Under the pieces are notes generated by a model. The model ran no database searches, was not told the origin of the DNA, and saw only the letters and a list, made by a program, of their open reading frames with translations. A DNA stretch of 18,885 nucleotides from Methylomarinum sp. (lineage in GTDB: Bacteria > Pseudomonadota > Gammaproteobacteria > Methylococcales > Methylomonadaceae). Every line of letters starts with the position of its first letter. The first letter of the stretch is position 1. The translations under genes were made by a program, and so were the position numbers. Below, piece by piece: positions 1-7,591 of the stretch. The stretch is taken from positions 1-18,885 of the forward strand of contig WTAG01000423.1 in NCBI GenBank assembly GCA_013139755.1, in the 5' to 3' direction.

Positions 1-2
1 TT

Positions 3-80
3 TTAACGATGGGTGCAGGTAGTGTCGGGCAGATAGCAGCTGAATTACCAGAAAAATTAGCAGCGGCATTTAAAAAATGA
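3..80 (+). CDS. murC: UDP-N-acetylmuramate--L-alanine ligase, 3' end only
   Basis: Only the last 25 codons are present, ending at the TGA at 78-80. The reading frame gives LTMGAGSVGQIAAELPEKL followed by a short basic tail. This matches the usual MurC C-terminus, where a [LT]-x-GAG-x-[IV] stretch precedes the final helix. MurC adds L-alanine to UDP-MurNAc in the cytoplasm. Its stop overlaps the murB start by ATGA, and murC-murB-ddl is a standard dcw order. The gene runs off the left edge, so nothing can be said about its start. The identification rests on a short tail plus context. Confidence 0.85.
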   Translation, partial: LTMGAGSVGQIAAELPEKLAAAFKK

Positions 81-949
81 ACGGGACATTGCTCAAAAAT
101 GAACCTTTAGCTAAATACACCAGTTGGCGAGTAGGTGGGCCTGCGGAAAAGATGTATTTACCGGAAGGAAGAGACGATTTAATCGCATTTCTGCAACAGT
201 TACCAGAACAGGAAAGTATTTACTGGTTAGGTTTGGGTAGCAATTTATTAGTGCGAGATGGCGGTATAAAAGGGACTGTTATCAATACCAGAGGGCGATT
301 AAAGGCCATGCATCTGATTGATTCGGGGAAAGTTTATGTGGAAGCAGGTGTTCCATGTGCGCATGTTGCACGGTTTTGTACTGAATTAGGATTAGCAGGT
401 GCAGAATTTTTTGCTGGTATACCAGGAACCATGGGGGGTGCATTAAAAATGAATGCCGGTGCTTTTGGTAGTGAAACCTGGAATATCGTTAATAGTGTGG
501 AAATGATTGATGCGAGAGGACGAGTTACAAAGCGAGGAAGCGAACAGTTTGAAGTCGCCTATCGATCGGTAAAAGGTTTAGAAGGTGAATGGTTTTTGGC
601 GGTTGAAATTGTGTTGAAGCAGGGTGAATCAGAGCTAAGTCAACATAAAATCAAGAGTTTATTAGAAAAAAGATCATTGACTCAGCCAACCAATAAACCG
701 ACCTGTGGCTCCGTGTTTAAAAATCCACAGGGCGATTATGCGGCTCGATTAATAGAGGCGTGTGGTCTTAAAGGTTATGTTATGGGTGGTGCTTGCGTTT
801 CACAAAAGCATGCCAATTTTATAGAAAACATGGGAAATGCTACTGCTGCAGATATTGAAGGATTAATTGAATATGTACAGCAGCAAGTAACAAAAAAACA
901 AGGCGTTAGTTTGCGTACAGAAGTCTGCAAAGTAGGAGAGCCATTGTGA
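77..949 (+). CDS. murB: UDP-N-acetylenolpyruvoylglucosamine reductase (short, type II-like MurB)
   Basis: MurB reduces UDP-GlcNAc-enolpyruvate to UDP-MurNAc with NADPH and bound FAD, in the cytoplasm. At 290 residues it is shorter than the E. coli enzyme (about 340), fitting the type II group that lacks an extra C-terminal region. The FAD-binding N-terminal domain shows LGLGSNLLVRDGG at residues 51-63 and the loop FFAGIPGTMGGALKMNAGAFG from 111. The catalytic serine is in CGSVFKNP (Ser212), and the terminal acid is Glu282 in LRTEV. The ATG overlaps the murC stop (ATGA), so expression is probably by translational coupling. Its own stop overlaps the GTG of ddl. The start is supported by the overlap and by the conserved TSWRVGGPA near the N-terminus. 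Confidence 0.95.
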   Translation: MNGTLLKNEPLAKYTSWRVGGPAEKMYLPEGRDDLIAFLQQLPEQESIYWLGLGSNLLVRDGGIKGTVINTRGRLKAMHLIDSGKVYVEAGVPCAHVARFCTELGLAGAEFFAGIPGTMGGALKMNAGAFGSETWNIVNSVEMIDARGRVTKRGSEQFEVAYRSVKGLEGEWFLAVEIVLKQGESELSQHKIKSLLEKRSLTQPTNKPTCGSVFKNPQGDYAARLIEACGLKGYVMGGACVSQKHANFIENMGNATAADIEGLIEYVQQQVTKKQGVSLRTEVCKVGEPL

Positions 950-1875
950 AGCCCTTAGTTATACAGCAGGCAAAAGGTTTTGGACGAGTTGCCGTGTTAA
1001 TGGGCGGAACATCTGCTGAAAGGGAAATTTCCATTAACAGTGGAACCGCAGTATTTGAAGCACTAAAAAGACAGGGTGTCGATGTTGTTGCAATTGATGT
1101 TGATGATAGTTTTATTGCAGCTCTGGATGGGCAAAAAATAGATAGAGTTTTTAATATTATTCATGGGCGTGGCGGGGAAGATGGTGTGCTACAAGCTGTT
1201 TTAGAGCAGTTAAATTTACCGTACACTGGTTCTGGTGTGATGTCATCAGCACTGACCATGGATAAAATACGTACCAAACTTTGCTGGCAGGGAGCAGGCT
1301 TAATTACACCTAAATGGTATGTACTGAAAAATGAAAAAGATATTGAGCCATGCATAGAGGCTTTGGGCTTTCCCGTGATAGTTAAGCCGGCTCAGGAAGG
1401 TTCAAGTATCGGTATGAGTAAGGCAAATAACAGGGTGGACTTAGTTGAGGCATTATCAGTCGCATCAGGATATCAATGTGATGTTTATGCTGAAGCTTGG
1501 GTTAAGGGTGAAGAATATACGGTTGGGGTTTTAGATGGCGTAGCCTTACCCGTTATTCGATTGGAAACACCTAATGTGTTTTATGATTTTGATGCTAAAT
1601 ACCAATCAAATAATACCAATTATCACTGCCCTTGCGGTTTATCCTCAAAACAAGAGGACGCTTTAAAGGAACTAGCGATTAAAGCTTGTGAGGTTGTTGG
1701 TGTCAATGGTTGGGGACGTGTCGATGTATTTATGGATGAATTGGGACATTCTCAATTAATAGAAGTTAATACAGTACCAGGTATGACAGATCATAGTCTT
1801 GTTCCAATGGCAGCGAAAGCCAAGGGGATTGAATTTGATGAGCTTGTTTGGCGGATTTTAGAAACCAGTTATTAA
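946..1875 (+). CDS. ddl: D-alanine--D-alanine ligase
   Basis: Ddl makes D-Ala-D-Ala for the peptidoglycan stem peptide using ATP, in the cytoplasm. The 309-residue length is normal for the DdlB group. Visible ATP-grasp features are the N-terminal LMGGTSAEREISINSG, the HGRGGEDGVLQAVLEQL segment, the PYTGSGVMSSALTMDK motif, VKPAQEGSSIGMSK, and the metal-binding IEVNTVPGMTDHSLVP near residue 270. The last motif usually reads NTSPGMT; Val replaces Ser here. The start is GTG and overlaps the murB TGA (GTGA). AGGAGAG at 934-940 gives a Shine-Dalgarno sequence 5 bases ahead of the GTG. The TAA overlaps the ftsQ ATG by one base. Confidence 0.95.
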   Translation: MKPLVIQQAKGFGRVAVLMGGTSAEREISINSGTAVFEALKRQGVDVVAIDVDDSFIAALDGQKIDRVFNIIHGRGGEDGVLQAVLEQLNLPYTGSGVMSSALTMDKIRTKLCWQGAGLITPKWYVLKNEKDIEPCIEALGFPVIVKPAQEGSSIGMSKANNRVDLVEALSVASGYQCDVYAEAWVKGEEYTVGVLDGVALPVIRLETPNVFYDFDAKYQSNNTNYHCPCGLSSKQEDALKELAIKACEVVGVNGWGRVDVFMDELGHSQLIEVNTVPGMTDHSLVPMAAKAKGIEFDELVWRILETSY

Positions 1876-2618
1876 TGGATAAAAAAACCATTCATTATTT
1901 CTTGCTCGGTTGCTTGGTGCTAATAACTGGCTGGTTTGGCTGGCTACAAGTGAAAACACAGGGTGTGAATTGGTTGCCTGTTAAGTACGTAAGAATTGAA
2001 GGCGCTTTTCAATACATTGCTAAGGAAAAGATCAAGCAAGTATTGAAAGGGCAGGTTAATAATGGTTTATACAATGCTGATATACAGCAAATTAAGGCCT
2101 CGGTGAATCAATTGCCCTGGGTTGAGAGTGTGCATGTTAAACGTGTTTGGCCTGATGCGATAGATATACAAATTGTGGAGCAAGTACCGGTTGTTAGGTG
2201 GGGTGAGACGGGGTTGTTAAACAAAGAAGGTGAAAAGTTCATTCCTAATAATGTGGCGCTATTTGGACAGTTACCGATGCTTTTTGGTCCGATTGGAAAA
2301 GAGCAAGAGCTGCTGGAAGTGATGAAAGGATTGATAATTGCTATGAACGATAAGCAAATGGCATTGGCTGAGTTTAGAGTGAGTGAAAGGAGAGCCTGGT
2401 ATTTAAAGTTACGGAATAACATGGTGATAAAGTTAGGAAGGAACGAACCTTTAAAGAAATTTCAGCGTTTTTTACAAACATTCGCTTTAATTGGGGAAGA
2501 GCAAATAACAAAAGTTGCAGTGGTTGATTTGAGATACCCCAATGGGTATGCCTTGGCATGGAAGCAAAACAAGGCAGTGATTGACTGGAAAAAAATAGCT
2601 GAGATGAACAAAATATAA
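1875..2618 (+). CDS. ftsQ: Cell division protein FtsQ
   Basis: FtsQ is a bitopic inner-membrane division protein that, with FtsB and FtsL, links the Z-ring to septal wall synthesis. At 247 residues it has a short cytoplasmic tail, one membrane segment at about residues 7-24, and a periplasmic POTRA domain starting near VKYVRIEGAF. The hallmark LPWVESVHVKRVWPDAIDIQIVEQ of FtsQ/DivIB POTRA domains follows, then the beta domain. I chose the ATG at 1875, which overlaps the ddl stop (TAATG). A TTG in frame at 1848 would extend the protein nine residues into ddl with no better ribosome site. Position between ddl and ftsA confirms the assignment. Confidence 0.93.
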   Translation: MDKKTIHYFLLGCLVLITGWFGWLQVKTQGVNWLPVKYVRIEGAFQYIAKEKIKQVLKGQVNNGLYNADIQQIKASVNQLPWVESVHVKRVWPDAIDIQIVEQVPVVRWGETGLLNKEGEKFIPNNVALFGQLPMLFGPIGKEQELLEVMKGLIIAMNDKQMALAEFRVSERRAWYLKLRNNMVIKLGRNEPLKKFQRFLQTFALIGEEQITKVAVVDLRYPNGYALAWKQNKAVIDWKKIAEMNKI

Positions 2619-2630
2619 GGCGGATTGAGT

Positions 2631-3857
2631 ATGGCAAAAAGAACAGATCGAAATATCATTGTAGGGCTGGATATTGGAACATCCAAAGTAGCGGCTATCG
2701 TTGCTGAGCATACTGTTGACGGTGAAATTGACATTATTGGAATTGGTGTGGCACCTTCAAAAGGATTGAAAAAAGGTGTGGTGGTCAATTTAGAGTCAAC
2801 TGTTTTTTCTATTCAGCGGGCGATTGAAGAAGCCGAGCTTATGGCGGGTTGTCAGATTCAGTCAGTATTTGCTGGTATTGCTGGGAGCCATATTAAAAGT
2901 CTTAATTCACATGGAATTGTGGCAATTAGAGAAAAGGAAGTAACTCAGTATGATATTGATAGGGTCATCGATTCAGCAAGAGCAGTTGCAATTCCGGCAG
3001 ATCAAAAGATTCTGCATATATTGCCGCAGGAATTTTTGATAGATCAACAAGAAGGTATTAAAGAGCCAATTGGTATGTCGGGTATCAGGCTCGAAGCAAA
3101 AGTTCACATGGTAACGGGTAGCGTGAGCGCGGCACAAAATATTATCAAATGTATTAGAAAGTGTGGACTGGAAGTTGAGGATATCGTTTTAGAGCAATTA
3201 GCTTCCTGTACCTCTGTATTAACAGAAGATGAAAAAGAACTGGGTGTTTGCTTGATTGATATAGGTGGTGGAACTACCGATATTGCTGTTTTTTCTGAGG
3301 GTGCAATTAAACATACAGCGGTTATTCCTATAGCGGGAGATCAGGTCACAAATGACATTGCTGTTGCATTAAGGACGCCCACAAAAAGCGCAGAAGAAAT
3401 TAAGCGAGAGAATGCTTGCGCATTGACGCAACTAGCAGATGCTGAGCAAATGATTGAAGTGCCGAGCATAGGTGATCGAGAGCCACGGAAAATATCAGTA
3501 CAGAATTTAGCTGAAATTATAGAACCTCGTTATGAGGAGTTAATGCTGCTGGTACAGGCTGAGCTAAGAAGAAGCGGGTATGAAGATCTAATTGCTGCAG
3601 GTATGGTCTTGACAGGGGGCAGTTCTAAAGTCAAAGGTTTGGTTGATCTTGCAGAAGAGATTTTTCACATGCCAGTACGTATGGGCGTACCACAGCATGT
3701 ATCGGGATTAACCGATGTGGTGCAAAACCCCATTTATTCAACAGGGGTTGGTTTGCTGTTATATGGTCGTGATCATCTAGGGCGAACAGAAAAGTTTAAT
3801 AGTAGCGGGCAAGGATTGTTAGCCACTATGAAAAGTTGGTTTCAAGGTAATTTTTAA
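2631..3857 (+). CDS. ftsA: Cell division protein FtsA (actin-like membrane anchor)
   Basis: FtsA is an actin-fold ATPase that tethers FtsZ to the inner membrane and recruits later division proteins. The 408-residue length is standard. Phosphate-1 motif IIVGLDIGTSKVAAIVAE lies at about residues 8-25, phosphate-2 is in CLIDIGGGTTDIAVFSEG, and the adenosine loop is MVLTGGSSKVKGL. The C-terminus LLATMKSWFQGNF is the amphipathic helix that inserts in the membrane. I start at ATG 2631 because AAGGCGG at 2617-2623 sits 7 bases upstream. The in-frame TTG at 2625 is too close to that site. There is a 12-base gap after ftsQ and a 13-base gap to the first possible ftsZ start. Confidence 0.96.
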   Translation: MAKRTDRNIIVGLDIGTSKVAAIVAEHTVDGEIDIIGIGVAPSKGLKKGVVVNLESTVFSIQRAIEEAELMAGCQIQSVFAGIAGSHIKSLNSHGIVAIREKEVTQYDIDRVIDSARAVAIPADQKILHILPQEFLIDQQEGIKEPIGMSGIRLEAKVHMVTGSVSAAQNIIKCIRKCGLEVEDIVLEQLASCTSVLTEDEKELGVCLIDIGGGTTDIAVFSEGAIKHTAVIPIAGDQVTNDIAVALRTPTKSAEEIKRENACALTQLADAEQMIEVPSIGDREPRKISVQNLAEIIEPRYEELMLLVQAELRRSGYEDLIAAGMVLTGGSSKVKGLVDLAEEIFHMPVRMGVPQHVSGLTDVVQNPIYSTGVGLLLYGRDHLGRTEKFNSSGQGLLATMKSWFQGNF

Positions 3858-3888
3858 ATTTGGGTTAAACATGAGTGAGGACGTGTCA

Positions 3889-5043
3889 ATGAAATATGAA
3901 TTAATGGATATGTGTAATGACGGGGCTGTCATTAAAGTCATCGGTGTTGGTGGCGGTGGTGGCAATGCAGTGAATCATATGATTGAAAATCGTATCGATG
4001 GCGTGCAATTTATTTGTGCAAATACAGATGCACAGGCTTTAAGAAAACTAAATGTTGATACAAAAGTTCAGCTAGGTATTGAGCTTACTAAAGGCTTGGG
4101 TGCGGGAACAAAACCAGAAGTGGGTAAGTTAGCGGATGAAGAAAATAGAGAGCATATCAAAGAAGTTATGGAAGGTGCTGATATGGTCTTTTTGACAGCA
4201 GGTATGGGGGGAGGAACAGGTACTGGTGCAATAGCTGTCATTGCTGAAATTGCGAAAGAGCTGGGTATACTAACAGTTGCGGTCGTTACCAAGCCTTTTA
4301 ATTTTGAAGGGAAAAAGAAAAAGGGTGTTGCGGATGATGGTATCTCTGAGTTAGAGAAATATGTAGACTCATTGATTATCATTCCAAATCAAAAATTATT
4401 ACCTGTTTTAGGTAGCAATTTGTCGTTAGTTAATGCATTTAACACAGCTAATGATGTGCTGTTAGATGCAGTGCAGGGGATTACAGAGTTAATCACAAGC
4501 CCTGGTTTAATTAATGTTGATTTTGCCGATGTTAAAACTGTTATGTCAAATATGGGATCTGCAATTATGGGATCTGGTACTGCTTCAGGTGAAAACAGAG
4601 CAAGAGAAGCTGCAGAAAAAGCAATCGCATGTCCATTGTTAGAGGATATTAATTTGCAAGGTGCAAATGGTATTTTGGTTAACATCACTGCCGCTAATAT
4701 GGATTTAAATGAGTTTGATGAAATCGGTAGCATTATGTACGATTTTGCATCAGAAAACGCTGATATGAAGATTGGTACAGCTATTAATCCTGATATGGGT
4801 GATGAAATTAAAGTGACTGTCGTTGCAACAGGGTTGGGCGAATCGGTTGCTGTTAATCAACCAGTAAAATTAGTACAAAGAGCGACAGCTGGTGATATTA
4901 ACTATGATGTTTTAGATAAGCCAACCATTATCAGACAGACTAAACAGGAGACTAGAGAAACACGTTTTGGTGCGCAGCCTAAAAGTGATGTGGATCTAGA
5001 TTATCTAGATGTACCTGCCTTTTTAAGGCGTCAGGCGGACTAA
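3889..5043 (+). CDS. ftsZ: Cell division GTPase FtsZ
   Basis: FtsZ is the tubulin homologue that polymerises at midcell to form the division ring. From ATG 3889 it is 384 residues. The Rossmann loop is [15 protein letters not shown], the tubulin signature is [10 protein letters not shown], and the C-terminal peptide that binds FtsA and ZipA reads [12 protein letters not shown]. An upstream in-frame ATG at 3871 would add six residues (MSEDVS). I prefer 3889 because GTGAGG at 3875-3880 is 8 bases ahead of it, and because many FtsZ proteins begin with a short M-x-x-ELM segment. After the signature the sequence reads [12 protein letters not shown] where FtsZ proteins usually have GAAPVIA. Otherwise it looks like a normal, functional housekeeping copy. 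Confidence 0.97.
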   Translation: MKYELMDMCNDGAVIKVIGVGGGGGNAVNHMIENRIDGVQFICANTDAQALRKLNVDTKVQLGIELTKGLGAGTKPEVGKLADEENREHIKEVMEGADMVFLTAGMGGGTGTGAIAVIAEIAKELGILTVAVVTKPFNFEGKKKKGVADDGISELEKYVDSLIIIPNQKLLPVLGSNLSLVNAFNTANDVLLDAVQGITELITSPGLINVDFADVKTVMSNMGSAIMGSGTASGENRAREAAEKAIACPLLEDINLQGANGILVNITAANMDLNEFDEIGSIMYDFASENADMKIGTAINPDMGDEIKVTVVATGLGESVAVNQPVKLVQRATAGDINYDVLDKPTIIRQTKQETRETRFGAQPKSDVDLDYLDVPAFLRRQAD

Positions 5044-5092
5044 GGATAATTATGGTAAAATTATCGATATTAGTATTTATCGACAGCATTAT

Positions 5093-6013
5093 ATGATTAA
5101 GCAAAGAACGTTAAAGAACACTATTAGGGCTACAGGCGTTGGGCTTCATAGTGGAAGCAAAGTTTATTTAACTTTGCACCCAGCAGAGCCTAATACAGGT
5201 ATACGTTTTCGCCGTGTTGACATGGATGAGCCAGTAACGATTGAGGCAACACCAAAAAATGTTGGTGAAACCATGCTGTCTACTACATTAGTAAAAGATG
5301 GTGTCAAAGTTGCAACCATTGAGCATTTATTGTCAGCGCTTGCCGGGCTAGGGATAGACAATGCTGTTGTTGATGTGAGTGCGGCAGAAGTGCCTATCAT
5401 GGATGGAAGTGCCGGGCCTTTTGTTTTTTTATTGCAATCGGCAGGTGTAGCGGAGCAAGATTGTCCTAAGCAGTATATTCGTATAACAAAACCAATACGT
5501 GTAGATGATGGTGATAAATGGGCCGCTTTTGAACCATTTGATGGATTTAAAGTAACATTTACTATTGATTTTGATCATCCCGCTTTCCCTGATCATTTAA
5601 AAACATCAGTGATGGATTTTTCTTCGACAACTTTTGTAAAAGAAGTGAGTCGAGCAAGAACCTTTGGCTTTATGAAGGATATTGAGTTCTTAAGAGACAA
5701 TAACTTAGCATTAGGTGGAAGCCTTGATAATGCAATTGTTGTTGATGATGATAAAGTGCTGAATGAAGATGGCTTACGTTACGCTGATGAATTTGTGAAG
5801 CACAAAATATTAGATGCAATAGGTGATTTATATTTATTGGGGCATAGTTTGATTGGTGAATTTAAAGGCTTTAAGTCTGGACATGCGCTTAATAACACGC
5901 TGTTGCTTGCTTTGTTGGAAAATACGGATGCCTGGGAAAAAGTATCATTTGAAAATGATGAAGATGCACCAATTGCATTTATGCGTTCTGCCTCTACATT
6001 GGCTCAGGATTAA
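5093..6013 (+). CDS. lpxC: UDP-3-O-acyl-N-acetylglucosamine deacetylase
   Basis: LpxC is the zinc amidase of the committed step of lipid A synthesis, removing acetate from UDP-3-O-acyl-GlcNAc in the cytoplasm. The 306-residue length equals that of E. coli LpxC (305). Zinc ligands are in IEHLLSAL (His78, with the general base Glu77) and [11 protein letters not shown] (His237, Asp241). The further catalytic histidine is His264 in KSGHALNN. The N-terminal [19 protein letters not shown] is typical. The start ATG has no clear Shine-Dalgarno sequence. It lies 49 bases after ftsZ, the usual dcw position. The cluster ends here at hairpins before a convergent gene. Confidence 0.97.
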   Translation: MIKQRTLKNTIRATGVGLHSGSKVYLTLHPAEPNTGIRFRRVDMDEPVTIEATPKNVGETMLSTTLVKDGVKVATIEHLLSALAGLGIDNAVVDVSAAEVPIMDGSAGPFVFLLQSAGVAEQDCPKQYIRITKPIRVDDGDKWAAFEPFDGFKVTFTIDFDHPAFPDHLKTSVMDFSSTTFVKEVSRARTFGFMKDIEFLRDNNLALGGSLDNAIVVDDDKVLNEDGLRYADEFVKHKILDAIGDLYLLGHSLIGEFKGFKSGHALNNTLLLALLENTDAWEKVSFENDEDAPIAFMRSASTLAQD

Positions 6014-6096
6014 TGTAAAACTCTCGCAGAGAGTAAAGTGGGTTTTCTAGTTCCCCAAAGCTAGTGATGCCATTTATAGTTGTTTAATAATGATAT

Positions 6097-6131
6097 TCTT
6101 ATAAAGAATACAGTCCTCACTCTTTATAAGA
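6097..6131. repeat. Perfect 11-bp inverted repeat downstream of lpxC
   Basis: The arms TCTTATAAAGA (6097-6107) and TCTTTATAAGA (6121-6131) are exact reverse complements around a 13-base loop. It lacks a following T-run, so it is not itself an intrinsic terminator. It sits just ahead of the true terminator. A weaker hairpin (ACTCTC-GCA-GAGAGT, 6020-6034) lies right after the lpxC stop. Both could stabilise the lpxC mRNA end. The function is unknown. Confidence 0.5.
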
Positions 6132-6140
6132 CGCTCAATG

Positions 6141-6180
6141 AAAAAACCGTCAGAATTTTATTCTGACGGTTTTTTTTTTG
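6141..6180. terminator. Bidirectional terminator between lpxC and dciA
   Basis: The stem CCGTCAGAA (6147-6155) pairs exactly with TTCTGACGG (6161-6169) around a 5-base loop. It is flanked by six A on the left and ten T on the right, so it works as a rho-independent terminator for lpxC on the + strand. On the minus strand it would end the dciA transcript with a shorter U-run. The dciA stop codon (TAA, read from 6160 to 6158) lies in the hairpin loop, so the left arm is outside the dciA frame and the right arm encodes its last residues. Confidence 0.9.
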
Positions 6181-6631
6181 AGCTGATTTTTTTAAAGGCA
6201 TTGCCCAGTCTTAATAACGCATTTTTTAATTCTTCATCCGGCTGGTTTTCTGCCTGATCTAAAATATTGTTAATACTCTCTGTCGAAGGGATGATCTTTA
6301 GTCGATCATTTTTGCTCTCAATTTCAATAGCTTTAGGCATGACTTTGATTTGAATTGATTCAAAGTGTCCTTGATTTGAAGAGTGTAATGCTTGTAGCAT
6401 TGTTTGGTGATAAAAGCGCAATTGTGAAGACCAAATAGCCGAATCGGTATAAAGAGAAACCTTTTTTTCTGATACTACGCATGATAGCGCATGGCTAGAA
6501 AGCCTGTCTGGTAGGGCTGATTTAATTGTATTTAGCAGTCTGTTTTGCCTTTCAATTTGGAGTCTGTAATTGGCTAATACAGACCCCTTATAATTTAATG
6601 CGGCTTTGAAAAAATGATTTCTATAACTCAT
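6158..6631 (-). CDS. dciA: DUF721 protein, DciA-like replicative helicase loader
   Basis: DciA (DUF721) delivers the replicative helicase DnaB to DNA in bacteria that lack DnaC. From the ATG at 6631 it is 157 residues. The family core is RLLNTIKSALPDRLSSHA followed by SLYTDSAIWSSQLRFYHQTM, with the [DS]-x-A-x-W-x-x-QLR pattern typical of DUF721. The C-terminus is charged and basic (KKISSKKKPSE). A GTG at 6685 would add 18 residues. I prefer the ATG, although neither start has a clear Shine-Dalgarno sequence. A TATAAT lies just ahead of the ATG (minus strand, about 6637-6642), which would leave almost no leader. DUF721 genes next to lpxC on the opposite strand are common in gammaproteobacteria. 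Stop codon and terminator overlap. Confidence 0.82.
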   Translation of the reverse strand: MSYRNHFFKAALNYKGSVLANYRLQIERQNRLLNTIKSALPDRLSSHALSCVVSEKKVSLYTDSAIWSSQLRFYHQTMLQALHSSNQGHFESIQIKVMPKAIEIESKNDRLKIIPSTESINNILDQAENQPDEELKNALLRLGNAFKKISSKKKPSE

Positions 6632-6721
6632 GTCGACATTATATAACGATGGCAAGCAGGCTGTCCGAGAATAGAATGCCACCAATTTGTTACACTTGCA
6701 AAACGAGTCGTTACTAAATTG

Positions 6722-7015
6722 CTAATTGAGTGGTTTGATCGCAAAATCCTGATAGATGGCTTTTTGAAATTGCCTCTCATCAATAACTACAACACCCTGT
6801 AATAAATCACTGTTAGAAATATTTCTCATTAATAAATCAACTTTGCGTACATATACATTGATATGGCTGAGTGTTTTATGGGGTAACGTTTCGGGTTCAG
6901 AATTTTCTTGTTTTACGGCAAGCACAGCATTGTCTGTAAAAATAATACTATCTCCCGCGTGAGTATGGTCTAAAAAAGCCATGGGGATGGGAAAGTTGTT
7001 GATGATGTGTAGCAT
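6722..7015 (-). CDS. tusB: TusB/DsrH-family sulfur relay protein, stand-alone copy
   Basis: TusB/DsrH proteins form part of the TusBCD (DsrEFH) hexamer that passes persulfide sulfur towards tRNA 2-thiouridine synthesis or, in sulfur oxidisers, to Dsr enzymes. The 97-residue length fits. It begins MLHIINNFP, like the usual MLH start of TusB. GDSIIFTDNAVLAV, INVYVRKVDLLMRNI and the late VVVIDERQFQKAI follow the family pattern. I chose ATG 7015 because AGAGG (7023-7027 on this strand) is 7 bases upstream. The longer frame to 7105 adds 30 unrelated residues. There are no cysteines, so it would be a structural or partner subunit. tusC and tusD are not beside it. It may be co-transcribed with dciA. 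Confidence 0.8.
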   Translation of the reverse strand: MLHIINNFPIPMAFLDHTHAGDSIIFTDNAVLAVKQENSEPETLPHKTLSHINVYVRKVDLLMRNISNSDLLQGVVVIDERQFQKAIYQDFAIKPLN

Positions 7016-7230
7016 AGCAGGGCCTCTTGGTTGTACTAATAAATAATATACATTAGCTTGGGATTGTAACTCTATAAAAGTTATGTATAAATTAGCATAG
7101 TACAAGGTGGGTACATTGACCAGTTTTTTTAATCAAGTATTGCAAGGCTAATGAATTGTACAGGGAGGATGTTACAGTATTATTGCTTATTGTATCTATT
7201 ATGAAAACAATCTATGAATAGTTTGTGGTA

Positions 7231-7259
7231 TTGTTAACGTTTTGTGTGTTTAGTATAGT
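7231..7259 (+). promoter_or_regulatory. Predicted sigma-70 promoter of the 53-residue ORF
   Basis: TTGTTA (7231-7236) and TATAGT (7254-7259) are separated by exactly 17 bases. A start near 7266 would give a leader of about 35 bases before the GTG at 7301. The rest of the 7016-7300 divergent interval is AT-rich. I see only weak candidates for a tusB promoter in it. Confidence 0.55.
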
Positions 7260-7300
7260 TGGTTCGTCGAGAGACATTTTTTAATTAAGAGGATTAACAC

Positions 7301-7462
7301 GTGAAAAGTTTATATAAAGATATTTTGATAGGGATTATGTTCATGACTGGCTTACTTGGATTTGTATCAGGCGAGTTTATTATTTCATCTGCATTATTTG
7401 CATCGGCAGCAATTGCCAGTAACCTGAGTATGGATGGTAAGGTCTCAAGCGTTGAGCGATAG
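7301..7462 (+). CDS. Small hydrophobic protein, 53 residues, unknown function
   Basis: I do not recognise this family. The GTG start has AAGAGGA at 7287-7293, 7 bases upstream, which is one of the best ribosome sites in the window. A good promoter lies ahead and a strong terminator follows, so it looks like a complete monocistronic unit. The protein starts MKSLYKDILIGIMFMTG. Residues 8-23 and about 26-42 (FIISSALFASAAIASNL) are hydrophobic, joined by SGE, so it could be a short membrane hairpin. The tail is polar (SMDGKVSSVER). An alternative is one membrane helix with a cleavable or re-entrant second segment. The coding call rests on expression signals and a membrane-like composition; the function is unknown. 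Confidence 0.65.
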   Translation: MKSLYKDILIGIMFMTGLLGFVSGEFIISSALFASAAIASNLSMDGKVSSVER

Positions 7463-7507
7463 GGATGTAGATGAATATATTTAAAGAGTTTTTTCAATTG
7501 AGTAACT

Positions 7508-7548
7508 AAAAATACCCGAGGCCGAAGTGCCTTGGGTATTTTTTTATC
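7508..7548. terminator. Bidirectional terminator between the 53-residue ORF and gpsA
   Basis: The left arm AATACCCGAGGC (7511-7522) pairs with GCCTTGGGTATT (7529-7540), with one G-T wobble. A-run and T-run flanks extend the stem. The T-run at 7539-7546 serves the + strand ORF. On the minus strand the complementary run after the hairpin would end the secB-gpsA transcript, 44 bases past the gpsA stop. Confidence 0.88.
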
Positions 7549-7591
7549 TGCATTAGAGTATTGGCAGCAGCCAGCTCTCAAATTTAATCTC

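Noticed and set aside
6020..6034. Hairpin after lpxC as the terminator
   Set aside because: The stem is only 6 bp and no T-run follows; the strong hairpin at 6141-6180 is a far better terminator.
5853..6050. 65-residue frame over the lpxC 3' end
   Set aside because: Out of frame with lpxC, no ribosome site; the LpxC frame is conserved to its stop.
7294..7581. 95-residue minus-strand frame over the small membrane ORF
   Set aside because: It runs through the terminator, has no ribosome site or family features, and the opposite strand has a full set of expression signals.
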